In this document: one piece after another, positions 36,229-46,474 of the stretch | Numbering within the stretch: the first letter of the stretch is position 1 | Layout: each line of letters begins with the position of its first letter | The notes under the pieces: generated by a model | Databases searched by the model: none | What the model was told of the DNA's origin: nothing | Seen by the model: the letters and a program-made list of their open reading frames with translations, nothing else | Assembly: GCA_010645155.1 (NCBI GenBank) | Contig: JAAGOF010000064.1 | Span: forward strand, 455,341-519,340 | Reading direction: 5' to 3' | Origin: Tigriopus japonicus | Lineage: Eukaryota > Arthropoda > Copepoda > Harpacticoida > Harpacticidae | DNA length: 64,000 nt | Position numbers and translations under genes: made by a program

Positions 36229-38060
36229 GCATCGCTGTCTTTCGAAAAATTGGAAGAGTTTGCGATCTTGCGTAATCTCTCTCAACACGTTGGTGTTGCA
36301 ACCTGAGCAGAGAGTGTTCTGGACTTAATTTTTTTCCAATGACCCTGATCTGATCCAGTATGTCCATGTTCCCCCAAGTAGCCTTTCAGATCATAACATT
36401 CCTGAGATTGGGTCGACCATTACTCAAAAGCCGGCGAGCTCTAGAGTTTAACTTGCACAAAAGGTGGGTGTGGCAAAATTCAAGTTCAAAGAGGAACATT
36501 GGCCTCTTATTGTTGAAAGATTGGAAGAGTTGAATTTGATTTCCACTCTGAAGCAGGAACCATCCATTGATGAGGTCATAAATAGGCTGATTTCCATTTT
36601 TCAGGGGGTTTGTTTGTCTCTGTGTATTTCAGAAACGGCGCCAAAAGGTGGGCCATTGTCTAGAATTCCAAAGTTTAGAAAGAAGTTGTTCAAAGGGAGT
36701 TGTTAGATTTCAAATAGACTTCGACGTACTTCAAATCCATTTGTTGTAGCCAGCCTCCAAAGCAAATTGGATGTGGTCCAATCAAAGATTAGGGCCTCCA
36801 TTGATTCCAATCAGTTAGGGAACGAAAGTAGAGTGATCCAGGAGGTTAAGACAAATCCAAAGGCGTTTTTCTCTTTTGCAAACACAGAAAAAATGAAACA
36901 TCCTGTCGGACCATTAACGGTTGATGGTAAAACTGGAATGATAGTGAGGTTATGGCCAATATGCTTGGATATTAGTTATCAACTGTATCTTCTATTCCAA
37001 AAAGGGTAGTCAGAGCAGGCCATGACTGTAGCAATGTTTTTGATGAGACTGGCATTGATAGTCAGGATAATCGATTGGATTATTTTTTGGATTTTGGATT
37101 GGCATCGCCTTCTTTCGAAAAATTTGAAGGGTTTGCGATTTTACGTAATCTCTCCCCCAACGCTTTGAATAATAATCTGTAGTGCACATATATGGTCACG
37201 CTGAATGGAAGCTGAAAATAGACAGTCTTTTTCTAGCAAGTCATCGAGTACAGAGTCCGATTCCTCATTCTCCAGTTAGAATACTAAAAATCAACTCAAA
37301 AATGAGTGATAGGAAGCAAATGGTAAAGGTTAAAGGATCACATTGTGGCATGTACATAAGATGTCAAGTCAGGTGTTCCACAAGGTTTAATTTTAGGTCC
37401 GCTCCTGTTTATTCTCTTTAATGCTCCTCTCCAGAAGTTCAGTACAAAGACCAGTATTTCATCATATGCTGATGACACAAAATTAGTTTGTGGAAGGAGT
37501 GGTCAGGACTCAAAAAGTTTAGTTGAGGACTTCGAGAAAGTGTACTCTTACGTTGCAAAAAGTAACATGGCTTTAAACGGTATGAAATTTCGCACAATGA
37601 CGTATGGGACGTCAAAATTAGATGTTCCGCTCAAAGACAATGGAGGTTGTGATATTGAGCAGGTATTGTCCATGAGGGATTTAGGAGTTGTCATCCAAGA
37701 TGATGGAAAGTTGAGCATATCCCGTTGAAAGTGGGGAAGGCATTTCAAAAATGTCGCTGGATGTACCGCACTTTCAAGTCCAGAGATAGAATATGCATTA
37801 CCCATTTGGGCTCCAATGAGTTCGGCAGGTTTGCAATAGATCGAGCAGTTCCAAAGATGTTTTATTAGGAACATCACAGGATAGAGCTCTCATATTGGGA
37901 GATACTCCAAAAGTTAGGGCTCTACAGTACCCATAGAAGGTATGAAAGGTATCTACTACTGTATTATGTCTTCAAGAGCATTTGTGGGCTTTGTCCCAAC
38001 CCAGGATTTGAGGTCAGATGTAGCGGCCGTAGAGGTTTTACTTGGAGTGAGTATTAATAC
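36229..38060 (+). pseudogene. Degenerate Jockey/CR1-like LINE: endonuclease end, linker, reverse transcriptase
   Basis: About 36,229-36,400 encodes the end of an APE-type endonuclease across frame changes (FEKLEEFAILRNLSQHV; a FSNDPDLIQYVHVP block; SDHN). 36,464-37,000 is the linker before RT. Motif B (SGVPQGLILGPLLF) and catalytic motif C (SSYADDTKLV) follow at about 37,370-37,490, then the thumb and C-terminal part (MRDLGVVIQDDGKLS; FQRCFIRNITG) to about 38,060. Several stops and frameshifts are present. A second diverged copy of the FEK-EGFAILRNLS block at about 37,105-37,165 is out of order, showing rearrangement. Confidence 0.82.
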
Positions 38061-38194
38061 CCTTTTGCAAAAGTTCAGGATTTTTCCTTCATGTATTTAT
38101 TCTTTGTAGTGCCATTATGTTATCAAAATCGCTTATTTTGGAGAAATTTTCCTATGAAGAATATGTATAATGTTTTCCCTGATCCCTGATTCCT

Positions 38195-38252
38195 TGACAA
38201 CATGTAATCAAATTTGGTGGGCCTTGACCCAAAAGTGGTTGCCGACCCCTGG
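38195..38252. mobile_element. Right-end fragment of a short hAT-like element (family H)
   Basis: The sequence aatcaaatttggtgggcc, then aaaagtggttgccgacccct, matches the right end of the fuller copy at 39,805-39,858. No left end was found. The terminus ggttgccgacccctg is a typical hAT-type end. Confidence 0.55.
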
Positions 38253-38769
38253 TGTAGATTATTGCGCTTGTCATGTACGTACTTGGGCAAGTGGATATTT
38301 GATTTGAGCACTTTTTATGAAGCATGACTAAGAATAGGGATTCATTATTGGAATAAACTTACAGACTGTTGCTCCAACATTCTTTTGTCAAAACAATCAT
38401 TGGGTTACAATTGCTTCCCATTTTTGTAAGATTCATTGATTCGCAAAGCAATTCACAAACAAAAAGCTCAACAGCATTCTTCCAGAGTCCTTTTTAGAAA
38501 TTACTAGATAACAAATTCCTAAAAATATTTTTTAAAAGCTAATTTTTTGAGTCATTGTCGGATGTTGTAGTAATTAAAGTAAGCTTATAAGGTTAAATAA
38601 AGGTGAGGTAAACTCCTCTGGTAGTTTCCTTTTATTTTTTATCGTTTCTTGAGCCAAGTTTCTTGAGTCTCGATATAAGAAAAATCTCGATATAAGCAAC
38701 ATTTTGCCGCTGACAGAAAAGTTTTTGTATCGAAATTCGACTGTACTTCGTTTCCCATAAACGCAGACC

Positions 38770-39010
38770 CAAGAAGCACTGAAAACTGGAGCGGGAGGCT
38801 AGCAGGGAGAATTATGATTTCCAGAAGGATTAATTCAATTGCGTTCTTGTGCCAACGAGACCTGGCTTGTATTCAGTAGACGACGTATTTCAATTTTCAG
38901 CTCAATCGAACGGCGGACAGAAAAGTAGTGCCTTCTCAAACTTATGTAATGAATGAACTCGCCCTTTTGTGATAAAACGATTACCACAAAAGGGCTATTC
39001 TCCCAGTCCA
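38770..39010. repeat. Half copy of the large palindromic foldback family
   Basis: The segment matches the left half and centre of the 9,350-9,800 element (gcgggaggctagc, ttatgatttccag, gcgttcttgtgcc, gagacctggctt, gtgccttctcaaacttatgta). It ends in the central hairpin cttttgtgataaaacgattaccacaaaag. The right half is missing. Confidence 0.65.
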
Positions 39011-39090
39011 GTGAAATTCAGTGGTTCTTGGTAGACCGTACTTTTCAAAGATCCTTCAGATCTAAAAAGGGAACAGAAAAGGGAAGAACT

Positions 39091-39601
39091 CAGACCTGTT
39101 CAATTATCTTATCTAGATAAAAGATAAAAGATAGTTTATCTTTTACCTTTATCTAGATACTTTTTTCGGGAAAGTGTCATAAAGTATCTTTATCTAGATA
39201 TATTTTCGGCAAACTATCTTGAAATATCTTTATCTAGATACTTTTTTTGGAAAACTATCTTAATCTATCTTTATGTGGATAATGTGTTCTCTCAATCTTT
39301 TGTGTTAAAGCATCCATTATACGTTGTTTAGTATGCATTACGCATTTTCCCAAAAAGTATCTAGAAGTCTCTTATACCTAACTACGTTTTGTGAAAAGTA
39401 TGTTGAAGTATTTTATCTAGATAGTATTTTCGGGAAGCTATCTTGAACTATCTTTATCTAGATACTTTTTCAGGAAAGTATCTTCAGGTATCTTTATCTA
39501 GATACATTTTTTGAGAAGTATCTTAAACTATCTGTATCTAGATACTTAGCGGAAAAACTATCTTATCTAGATACTTTTTTAAAGTATCTTGAACAGGTCT
39601 G
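39091..39601. mobile_element. Non-autonomous hAT-like element (element I) built of tatctagata repeats
   Basis: The termini CAGACCTGTTCAA and TTGAACAGGTCTG are exact inverted repeats. The flanks are a perfect 8-bp duplication GAAGAACT (39,083-39,090 and 39,602-39,609). The interior is a degenerate array of units based on ctttatctagatactttt, each containing the palindrome tatctagata. No protein is encoded. Confidence 0.87.
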
Positions 39602-39628
39602 GAAGAACTGCAGACGAAAACCCTAATG

Positions 39629-39859
39629 CAGGGATCGGCAACCGGTGGGCCGCGGCCTACTTGTGGGCCCAAGGGTGGTCATTGGTGGACACAAGTGTGG
39701 TCAATAGTGGGCCCAGGCGCTATGGGGAAAATACAAAATAGTGGGCCAGTGAGCCATCCTTAGTACTTTACTTGTGGGGCCCAAAGCTTGTTTGGTGGGC
39801 CATTGACAACACAAAATCAAATTGGTGGGCCCTGACCTAAAAGAGGTTGCCGACCCCTC
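39629..39859. mobile_element. Short hAT-like element (element H)
   Basis: The ends cagggatcggcaacc and ggttgccgacccctc are near-perfect inverted repeats. The interior repeats words based on gtgggcc and gtggtca. The flanking 8-mers ccctaatg and ccctagat match only partly, so the duplication is decayed or the edge is off by a base. It lies 20 bp from element I's target site. Confidence 0.7.
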
Positions 39860-41159
39860 CCCTAGATATAACGAACTAGCACAGAATTCGAGATTTGGGT
39901 CAAACCGAACAGGCATGCATTGCAATTAAGAAATTAAAATAATAGGATTTATTAATGAAACTAATTAGGCTATTAAGAAAATAAAAAATAATAATTCAAG
40001 GAAACTAAAATTTCGTCACATCTTTACTGAAATTTAATGCCTCACTTGGACAAGATCATTTTAAACATGAGAGATCCAAGTTTGCTAAAAACTTAGGTAG
40101 AGCATATGTATAATCTTTGGTTTGTAAATTTGTTCACATCATTTGGAGGAATTTTTTCCGCATTACCAGTTTCAACCAAAGTTCCAGTGCACGCCCCAAC
40201 TTGTCCTCAACCGAGAGGGCCATACGACCTTTACCCTTCCCAACTAAGAGACTGAAGCAATGATCGTTCCCAACACTGCTAATCCCTCAAGCAAGGACCC
40301 ACTTCTGAAAGCACCGGCATCTGACCCAAATGTTACTTCCCCGCCCCTCACAACTCCAAAACCCTTCAAGCCAAACCCAAAATCGCAAGATCAACTATCG
40401 GTAGTAGTCAGAAATTTAAGAGACCCCCGGTATCGTCTTCTACCAACTCAACATCTCCTCACCCAAAACGCATCGGGCAACCGTCAAATCGACTAAGTTT
40501 AGGACGAACGCATTTTCCGGAATTCCTTGCTCGCGTGAGATTACGTGACTCACCAACATTCACTCCCACTGATAGAAGGCCGAAGACTATACGGCTCTGG
40601 AAAACCCGCTTCCTGATGACGAACATCCGGAAAATTTCGGAGTAATATCATGACCCCGAATCCAACTCGCTAATCACATTACCAAACTGCATTTCTCTCA
40701 CTCTCTTTCAAACACAGCACTACGCAAGAGTCCTTCGGGGCCGGAGGTGAGGTTCTTTACATATTTGTCAAGAATATAATTAGTAAAAAAGCACCACTTT
40801 TGCGTGAAAAAGACTTATATTTCAAGATTTAGGCGTGCTTTTTTTGCTTGAAGTTTTTAGGGTCCGATCAAACTGGAATAGAAAGCCTCTCATATTCGCA
40901 ATTTAAAAGGGAAGTTGCCACGCACAATACAAAAACAAACACAGAGACACTCTTTCAGAAATTATCCATTATCGAGAAGGAGTGAAAGCTTGCTTAAAGA
41001 AGCGATAGGTAGTCTATCAATGAATCATTTTTTACCTTTTTGGGGGTCAAAACCGCACATCAAAAGCTATTTGAACCGAAAAATTGGGAACTAAGAGATG
41101 ATGAGGGGAAAAGATCCCCAGAAATTAACGAGCCAGTATAATCAAGAACTTCGTTGATT
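39860..41159. other. Spacer downstream of the dsRNA-binding protein gene
   Basis: No gene is recognised. About 40,160-40,760 is less AT-rich and Pro/Thr-codon-like in one frame, but it has no domain and no recognisable exon boundaries. It may be a remnant of a mobile element. Confidence 0.4.
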
Positions 41160-42347
41160 TCATGCCGAATTGTTTCTCTGAGACTCTAAAAGACTATTGA
41201 TCGAATCCTGTCCAACCCCGACACCAATCTCAGCCCAAGCAACGGCCGCAGCATTGTGTTTGGCTTGCTTTTTGGTCATTGCCGTACCTATGAACTTTTT
41301 ATTTTGGATCGTGCATTGCATGGTGAACTCGGTCTTTTTGAGCACAAACCCTTGGGGCGTTTTCCGAGCTTCGAGGACGTTCTCGGAGATCGTTTCGAAA
41401 ATGGGCTCGGGCTGCTTGGCTTTCTTACAGTGCTCATATAACTTAGAAATGGGATTGTTCTGTGAAGGATTAATGACTTTCGGAATGACCTCTTTGGACT
41501 TCTCGGTGGTGGCTTTGGACTCAGATCCTCCACCCGAAGTTTCCCCGGGTTGGGGTTCTGAACCCTTTTCTGTCTTTTTCTTTTTCGCAGCGAATGGGGG
41601 TGGACAGAAATTCGGGTTCATCACCCAAGGCGGAGGCATTCGGAATCCTGGGGGGTAGAATTGATTATTGGCTTGAAAGAAATTTCGTTTCATCACGCGT
41701 GGAAGTTTATCCAACTTCTTGGCCATCTCCTCAGCGGCTTTGTTTTTGGCTAATTTCTTACTGTTAGCCACGCCCAGAGTGCTCATGTCGCCCATTTTGA
41801 GACTCCACGTAAATGTTTTGTCGTGGGGTGGTCCGGTCTCGCTGATTTGTTCCCAATCCATATGAAGCTTCCGAATTTTCGATTGATCATTGCAAAACAT
41901 AATGGGATTTCGACCTTTCAAGATCTCTGACACTGGTCGTTCCACTCCCTCCTTTTCACCCCCGTCTTCGTCTTTAGGGGGCGCCTCGCCTTCGTTGGGG
42001 ACTTCTGGAACCACACCTCCGTCACCCCCCTGAGCAACAACCACAGGGTCAACTTGAGCACCTTCTCCTTCGGCCGATGATTCGGATTTCTCTTTGGTCG
42101 GAGTGGTTCCACTAGATGGTGGCGTAGGCTCATTTGGAGGCATAACGGGCCTGGGTCCCCGAAATGGAGGTCGTCCACCGGGACCAAAACGCGGCGCCCC
42201 AAAGAAGGGCCCGGGATGACCAGGACCCCCTCTGTGTGGTGGAGCTGGACCCCCGCGATGGTACATTGAATAATTGCCTCTGTTGGCTAAGGATGGTGGT
42301 CCCAAGGTGTAACCGTAGCTCCATTGAGGATATTGGTGCCTAGACAT
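41160..42347 (-). CDS. Protein with two double-stranded RNA-binding domains, 395 aa
   Basis: The first ATG on the minus strand is at 42,345-42,347 (MSRHQYPQW); the frame stays open a little upstream but without another ATG. Residues 1-75 are Gly/Pro/Arg-rich and 76-140 are acidic and low-complexity. Residues about 147-213 form dsRBD 1, ending in NSKKLAKNKAAEEMAKKL. Residues about 297-375 form dsRBD 2, ending in TKKQAKHNAAAVAWAEI. The KKxAK basic cluster that contacts the RNA phosphates is present in both. No deaminase, helicase or kinase domain is attached. The architecture recalls PRKRA/TARBP2-type or other small dsRBD adaptors, but orthology cannot be assigned. It appears to be a single coding exon, though an upstream non-coding exon is possible. 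Confidence 0.85.
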   Translation of the reverse strand: MSRHQYPQWSYGYTLGPPSLANRGNYSMYHRGGPAPPHRGGPGHPGPFFGAPRFGPGGRPPFRGPRPVMPPNEPTPPSSGTTPTKEKSESSAEGEGAQVDPVVVAQGGDGGVVPEVPNEGEAPPKDEDGGEKEGVERPVSEILKGRNPIMFCNDQSKIRKLHMDWEQISETGPPHDKTFTWSLKMGDMSTLGVANSKKLAKNKAAEEMAKKLDKLPRVMKRNFFQANNQFYPPGFRMPPPWVMNPNFCPPPFAAKKKKTEKGSEPQPGETSGGGSESKATTEKSKEVIPKVINPSQNNPISKLYEHCKKAKQPEPIFETISENVLEARKTPQGFVLKKTEFTMQCTIQNKKFIGTAMTKKQAKHNAAAVAWAEIGVGVGQDSINSLLESQRNNSA

Positions 42348-43771
42348 GCTGAGTACTGATGTCAAATATTTGATTCAGTAAACTAATGATTGGCAGACAG
42401 CTCTTTTAGAAGGTAGGCTCGTGGGTTTTGAACCTAGAACGAGAGAAAAGGCTTTCGTAAGAACCCTAAATGCCACTGTTTCACGTTGGGATTATAAAGA
42501 TCGACCACCCTCTGCACTTTGGCCCTGATTAGTAGGCCATTTTCATGGCAGAGAGAGAGAGATGAAAAGGGAGCGAGTACAACGTGAAACAGAAAATGGT
42601 GCATGTTCAGCTGAGATTTCTGTGGAAGGTATAAGTTCCAGCAGAAAAGTGAGATCACATCAGGCTAATCAACGTCGGATACTGATGTGATCCCGAGCCA
42701 ACAATTCTGACGATTTAGGAAAGCCTTTTGTTAGAACGCAATTTTATAAGCCTAACTTAATCCTCGATTCTCTGATCGACAACGCTAACATCGGAAATAT
42801 CTCGCATCAAATTTATGCGACACTACTGATAGACAACATCAAAGTTAATGAGGGGAATGAATAATTGTGTCAGCAATCATCCGAAAGGATGCCACAGCCG
42901 CAAATTTACAAATCGACGTTGTTCTCCATCGATTCTTGTGCAAACGTATTTTTTTCTGATTGGGTACAATTGTGAAGAAGCATTTACAAGTCTCAAGAAT
43001 CAGTTGCAACGTCAGGTTTAGAAGTGATGTTCGGTTAGTTTCAAAAGAAATTCCAAGGATGGAAGCATCTGCTCATCGGCAAAGTCGCCATCAAACCGAC
43101 ATATCACAAGACAACGGCTTTGGGATGAAAAATAGGGCAAATATCGAACCCACACGTGGAACACGGGTTTTAAGACTCAGGGTCACGGCATCGTCGAGGG
43201 GGAGCCAAGGCCTCTTTAAGTAAGGCCAGGGGGTGGGGGGAGGTACGAGGTGAGGGGGTCTGCCAGTCATAGCATCTGTCTGCTCGAGCTCGACTTCAGG
43301 TTCCGACCAATTTTACGGTTTCCCCCTTGACGTTTTTCCCCTGATGAGCGACTCCGCTTTTGGTGGACGGACTTTGTTCCAAAAGCCTCGGTCGCACATC
43401 ACTGCCGTCTCAAATCGCATGGAGAACGCGATGCGTTGGAAGATTGATGACTTATGAATTATTATGATCCGGAAAGTCGCTCCGGGACGGATGAATGGAC
43501 GTCCAGCGGGTTCAAACCAGCCACCCAATGGCGGGTGGCGAGCCCATCGATAGTGAGTGACACTTACTTTAGTCAACACTGGCTTTGAAGTTGGATCGAG
43601 AGTTAAAGTGGTGCTGATGGTGGAGCCGATTCATGAACAATTCACCGACATCTTGCTCACTCTCTCTTTGGCCAAAGTCGTCTTATTATTAGCGCACAAC
43701 ACACTACAGTAGTATAGTAGTGTGTCCTCCAGTGTCCACGGCAGACCGAGATCATCCGTGCTCAGCGTAAC
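42348..43771. other. Upstream region of the dsRBD gene and spacer
   Basis: This should contain the 5' UTR and promoter of the dsRBD gene; no specific site can be fixed. 43,195-43,580 is GC-richer (aggccagggggtggggg) and contains open frames on both strands without recognisable domains. Confidence 0.4.
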
Positions 43772-44604
43772 CAACGGTTGAAGATCAAAAAGAGCTAAAA
43801 ATCTTAGTTAACACGCAAATTTTGGAGCTAAAAGAGTTAACTTTTCTTGGAAAAAGAGCTGAAAAGAGCAAAATCTAAAAACGCCAAAACCACTAATATT
43901 TTCATATTTTTGGACCAAAAATGATTGACAGGGCCCTTCTAGACTTGAAAAAAAATGGTTTTAATGCTTTTCTCTTTATTTCTTACTAAGAAAGTGCCAA
44001 GAAAATAGGGTTCCACTGTAATGTTGGTTTTTTTCAGGTTGTAGATAGAGCAAGATCAAGAAAGACCTGGACACTGCTACCATTGGCATTGAAGCTGTTC
44101 TTCAACTTCTTGACTAGCCAGAGAAAAATCAAATTAAACCAATTTGTTGCTGGTAATTCAAAGCTTGCATGCTTGATTTCAAATTGATTGAATGAGCTCT
44201 TTGTCAGTTAGAATAGTTCAAAGCATACCTAGTTTTCCCACCAAACAAGTTCACCTACAATCGTCCATTTTTAGCCTGAACCTGTACGTCAAAGGAGAAT
44301 ATGAAAGACTAGCCAAAAGCTACAAAGCAGTGGGTTGATTGTTTTGAAATTCCTACGTATTTTCAAAATAACCAATTTTGAAAGAAAACTCATTTGGTTG
44401 GGGTAGAAAATCAGGCAACTTGGAAAATTGTGAAAAGGAGCCAAAAATCCCAAAAGTCTTTAGAAAAAGAGCAAAAAATTGAAAAGGACCTAAAAGAGCC
44501 AAAATTTTTCCAATTGGAAAATGTTTCCAATTTCGAGCTCAATTTCCAAAATATCGGGAAAAGGAGCTAAATTTAGCTCTAAAGAGCCAAATTTGGTCAC
44601 CTTG
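43772..44604. mobile_element. Probable hAT-like element (element G), edges uncertain
   Basis: Both ends carry multiple copies of aaaagagctaaaa / aaaggagccaaaa, in the same orientation at both ends, as in elements C, D and F. The right terminus reads gccaaatttggtcaccttg, and the left candidate caacggttgaagatcaaaa is only loosely its inverted repeat. No 8-bp duplication was found, so the assignment rests on structure. Confidence 0.45.
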
Positions 44605-46189
44605 TCCATGCCATATGATGCCAATGTCTTCAGGGTTGTCAATTTTTCCCAGGCCCGCTGGAGTCTCCAAACGGTCAGCTGATTGAGCTTCTCAAGAGAC
44701 TTGAGGTTCAAAAAAAGAAAACAAAAATTTTGATTACTTCGTCAAAAATGTCGTCAATTGCAATGACAGTGTCATGAAATGCAATTGACTTCAATTACAT
44801 GGCATATGCTTGAGAATTTCATTTTTTCTCTCATATTTTTAAGACAAGTTTGCTTGTTCAAAGCAATGATAGCGAAGAATCACTTACCACTTTTTTTGCA
44901 ACATGGTTCTTTAACAATACTTAAAGGGCCGAGTAAAAACCAAAAGCTTCTGAATTTGTTTAGTTTTTAAATTGTTTCTATGCCATAATGACAGTATTCT
45001 TCACATTAAAAACAGTTTTAGTGTCTTAATATAGCAGTTTTTCTTCAAACTCGACTGCCTTTTGCTTGTTTACTTTTGGTTGTGAAAGGTCAACTCAAGC
45101 CAATCTGCTGACCAAAATCTCTGTTAGTTCCTAACCGATAAAAATATTATGGCTTAGGTGTGTGCTATGCCATGAATTATATATTCCTGCATCAAATTGA
45201 TGGCAAAAAACTTGAAGCTTAGCTGCTCAATTAATCTTCAGAGCCTTCATATTTTGTTCTTGGCTGGGCCGTATGTTTACGAGAAAAATGGACATTTGAT
45301 CAGTAACAAAGGATCATGCAAAGTAGTAACACAAGTGTGAAATGGAGACACTGTTACACGACATCGTGTTGAAAGTGTGCCGAAATGTCTTTGCGCCAAT
45401 TACTTCTAAATGGATGTGTATTGTTTTTGAAACATATTTCACTCGTGAAAACATCAAAGTATACGCTCTTTGTAAATAGAATTATTGTTAGGTTAGTTTG
45501 ATCGTTGAATGTTGTTGACTTGTAATTTGACAAATTCGATTTATATTTTTGAAGAAAGGATAACTTGAAGCGGTGATATATTGGGTTGTATCATGGAGAA
45601 ATTATGAGTCAATAGTCGAGAGATATTCGTTAAGAGTATTTTACTGTCTTTTTTCAAGCCTAGCCAAACTGTCAAAATACAAGTTTCGATAACGATTTTT
45701 TTTCGACATGAAAATCCGTCACACTACTCGTTCCATGTCCGGTCACGGTGGGTAAGGGCAGGAAGTATAGCCATGGTAAGGGCAAAAGCGCCCGGGCCGT
45801 CTTGCTCAGGACTGCCATTGGGATGGGTTTTCAATTTTCCCTGGGCCGCCAAGAAGTCACGATTTAGTGTGAGCTGAATGTCCGTCATATGGGAAAGGTG
45901 TTATGAGTGGTGTTCAACCCTCGGTAAAACGCCGAAAAATTCGTTGAAATTACAGTTTAATTATGGTTCATGTGAGACATTTACCTTCCACATAAACGGG
46001 TTCCATTTCCACGCCTACAGTCAAAAAATGGCTAAAATTTGTCAACCAGTCCCAATTTAGTATTATAATTTCAGATTGTACTCTATATGCCATATTATAT
46101 TTTTTTTACCAACCGTACACAGTTGCACATAGAGTGTCGAATTAAATCCAGCTCCATTTGGCAGAGCTGATTTACTGAGCGAGTGAGTC
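44605..46189. other. Spacer upstream of the POLDIP3-like gene
   Basis: AT-rich with no gene recognised, apart from the histone H2A-like remnant at about 45,735-45,860. Confidence 0.45.
45735..45860 (+). pseudogene. Possible histone H2A N-terminal pseudogene fragment
   Basis: An ATG followed by tccggtcacggtggg and then a segment translating as GKGKSARAVLLRTAIG, with FQFSLGRQ, resembles the H2A N-terminus (basic GKGGK/KS-R stretch followed by AGLQFPVGR). The match is interrupted by an insertion and stops (taa after the first six codons; tag at 45,864). No remainder of the histone fold follows. The resemblance is by eye and short, so chance remains possible. Confidence 0.35.
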
Positions 46190-46474
46190 GGTTCGACGGT
46201 CCCGTTTGGCTGTCGTTTCGTTTGGGGCCAGTTGGCAAGAGCAGTGGGTTAGCTCGTCAGCTAGCTAGGTAAGTAGGCTGTGCCTGGGCTGTGCGCCTGT
46301 CGACTCCGAAGTGCGGCACTGCCGATGAGGTAATCGACATCCAACCTCCCAATCTAGTGCCACTCATTCGCGCGGGTCCCTCAATCCCTCCGTCCCCGTC
46401 TCCCCGCTTCAGTCCGTCGCCGTGACCCGCCCACTGCCTCAGTCCCGCTTACATTTTCCGACGTCCGTGCCAGC
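46190..46474 (+). promoter_or_regulatory. GC-rich 5' UTR/promoter region of the POLDIP3-like gene
   Basis: Base composition shifts sharply from AT-rich spacer to GC- and CpG-rich DNA just ahead of the ATG at 46,475 and stays so through exon 1. No TATA box or initiator can be fixed. The GC-rich block is consistent with a broadly expressed gene's promoter plus 5' UTR. Confidence 0.4.

Noticed and set aside
35168..36367. Open reading frames of 340-400 codons on both strands
   Set aside because: They consist almost entirely of Ns and are products of the assembly gap.
39091..39601. CRISPR-like array (regular tatctagata repeats)
   Set aside because: Units are degenerate, palindromic and have no unique spacers; the edges are hAT-type ends with an 8-bp duplication, and the genome is animal.
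43313..43579. Minus-strand 88-codon frame in a GC-richer patch
   Set aside because: No domain and no splice context; composition alone is not enough.
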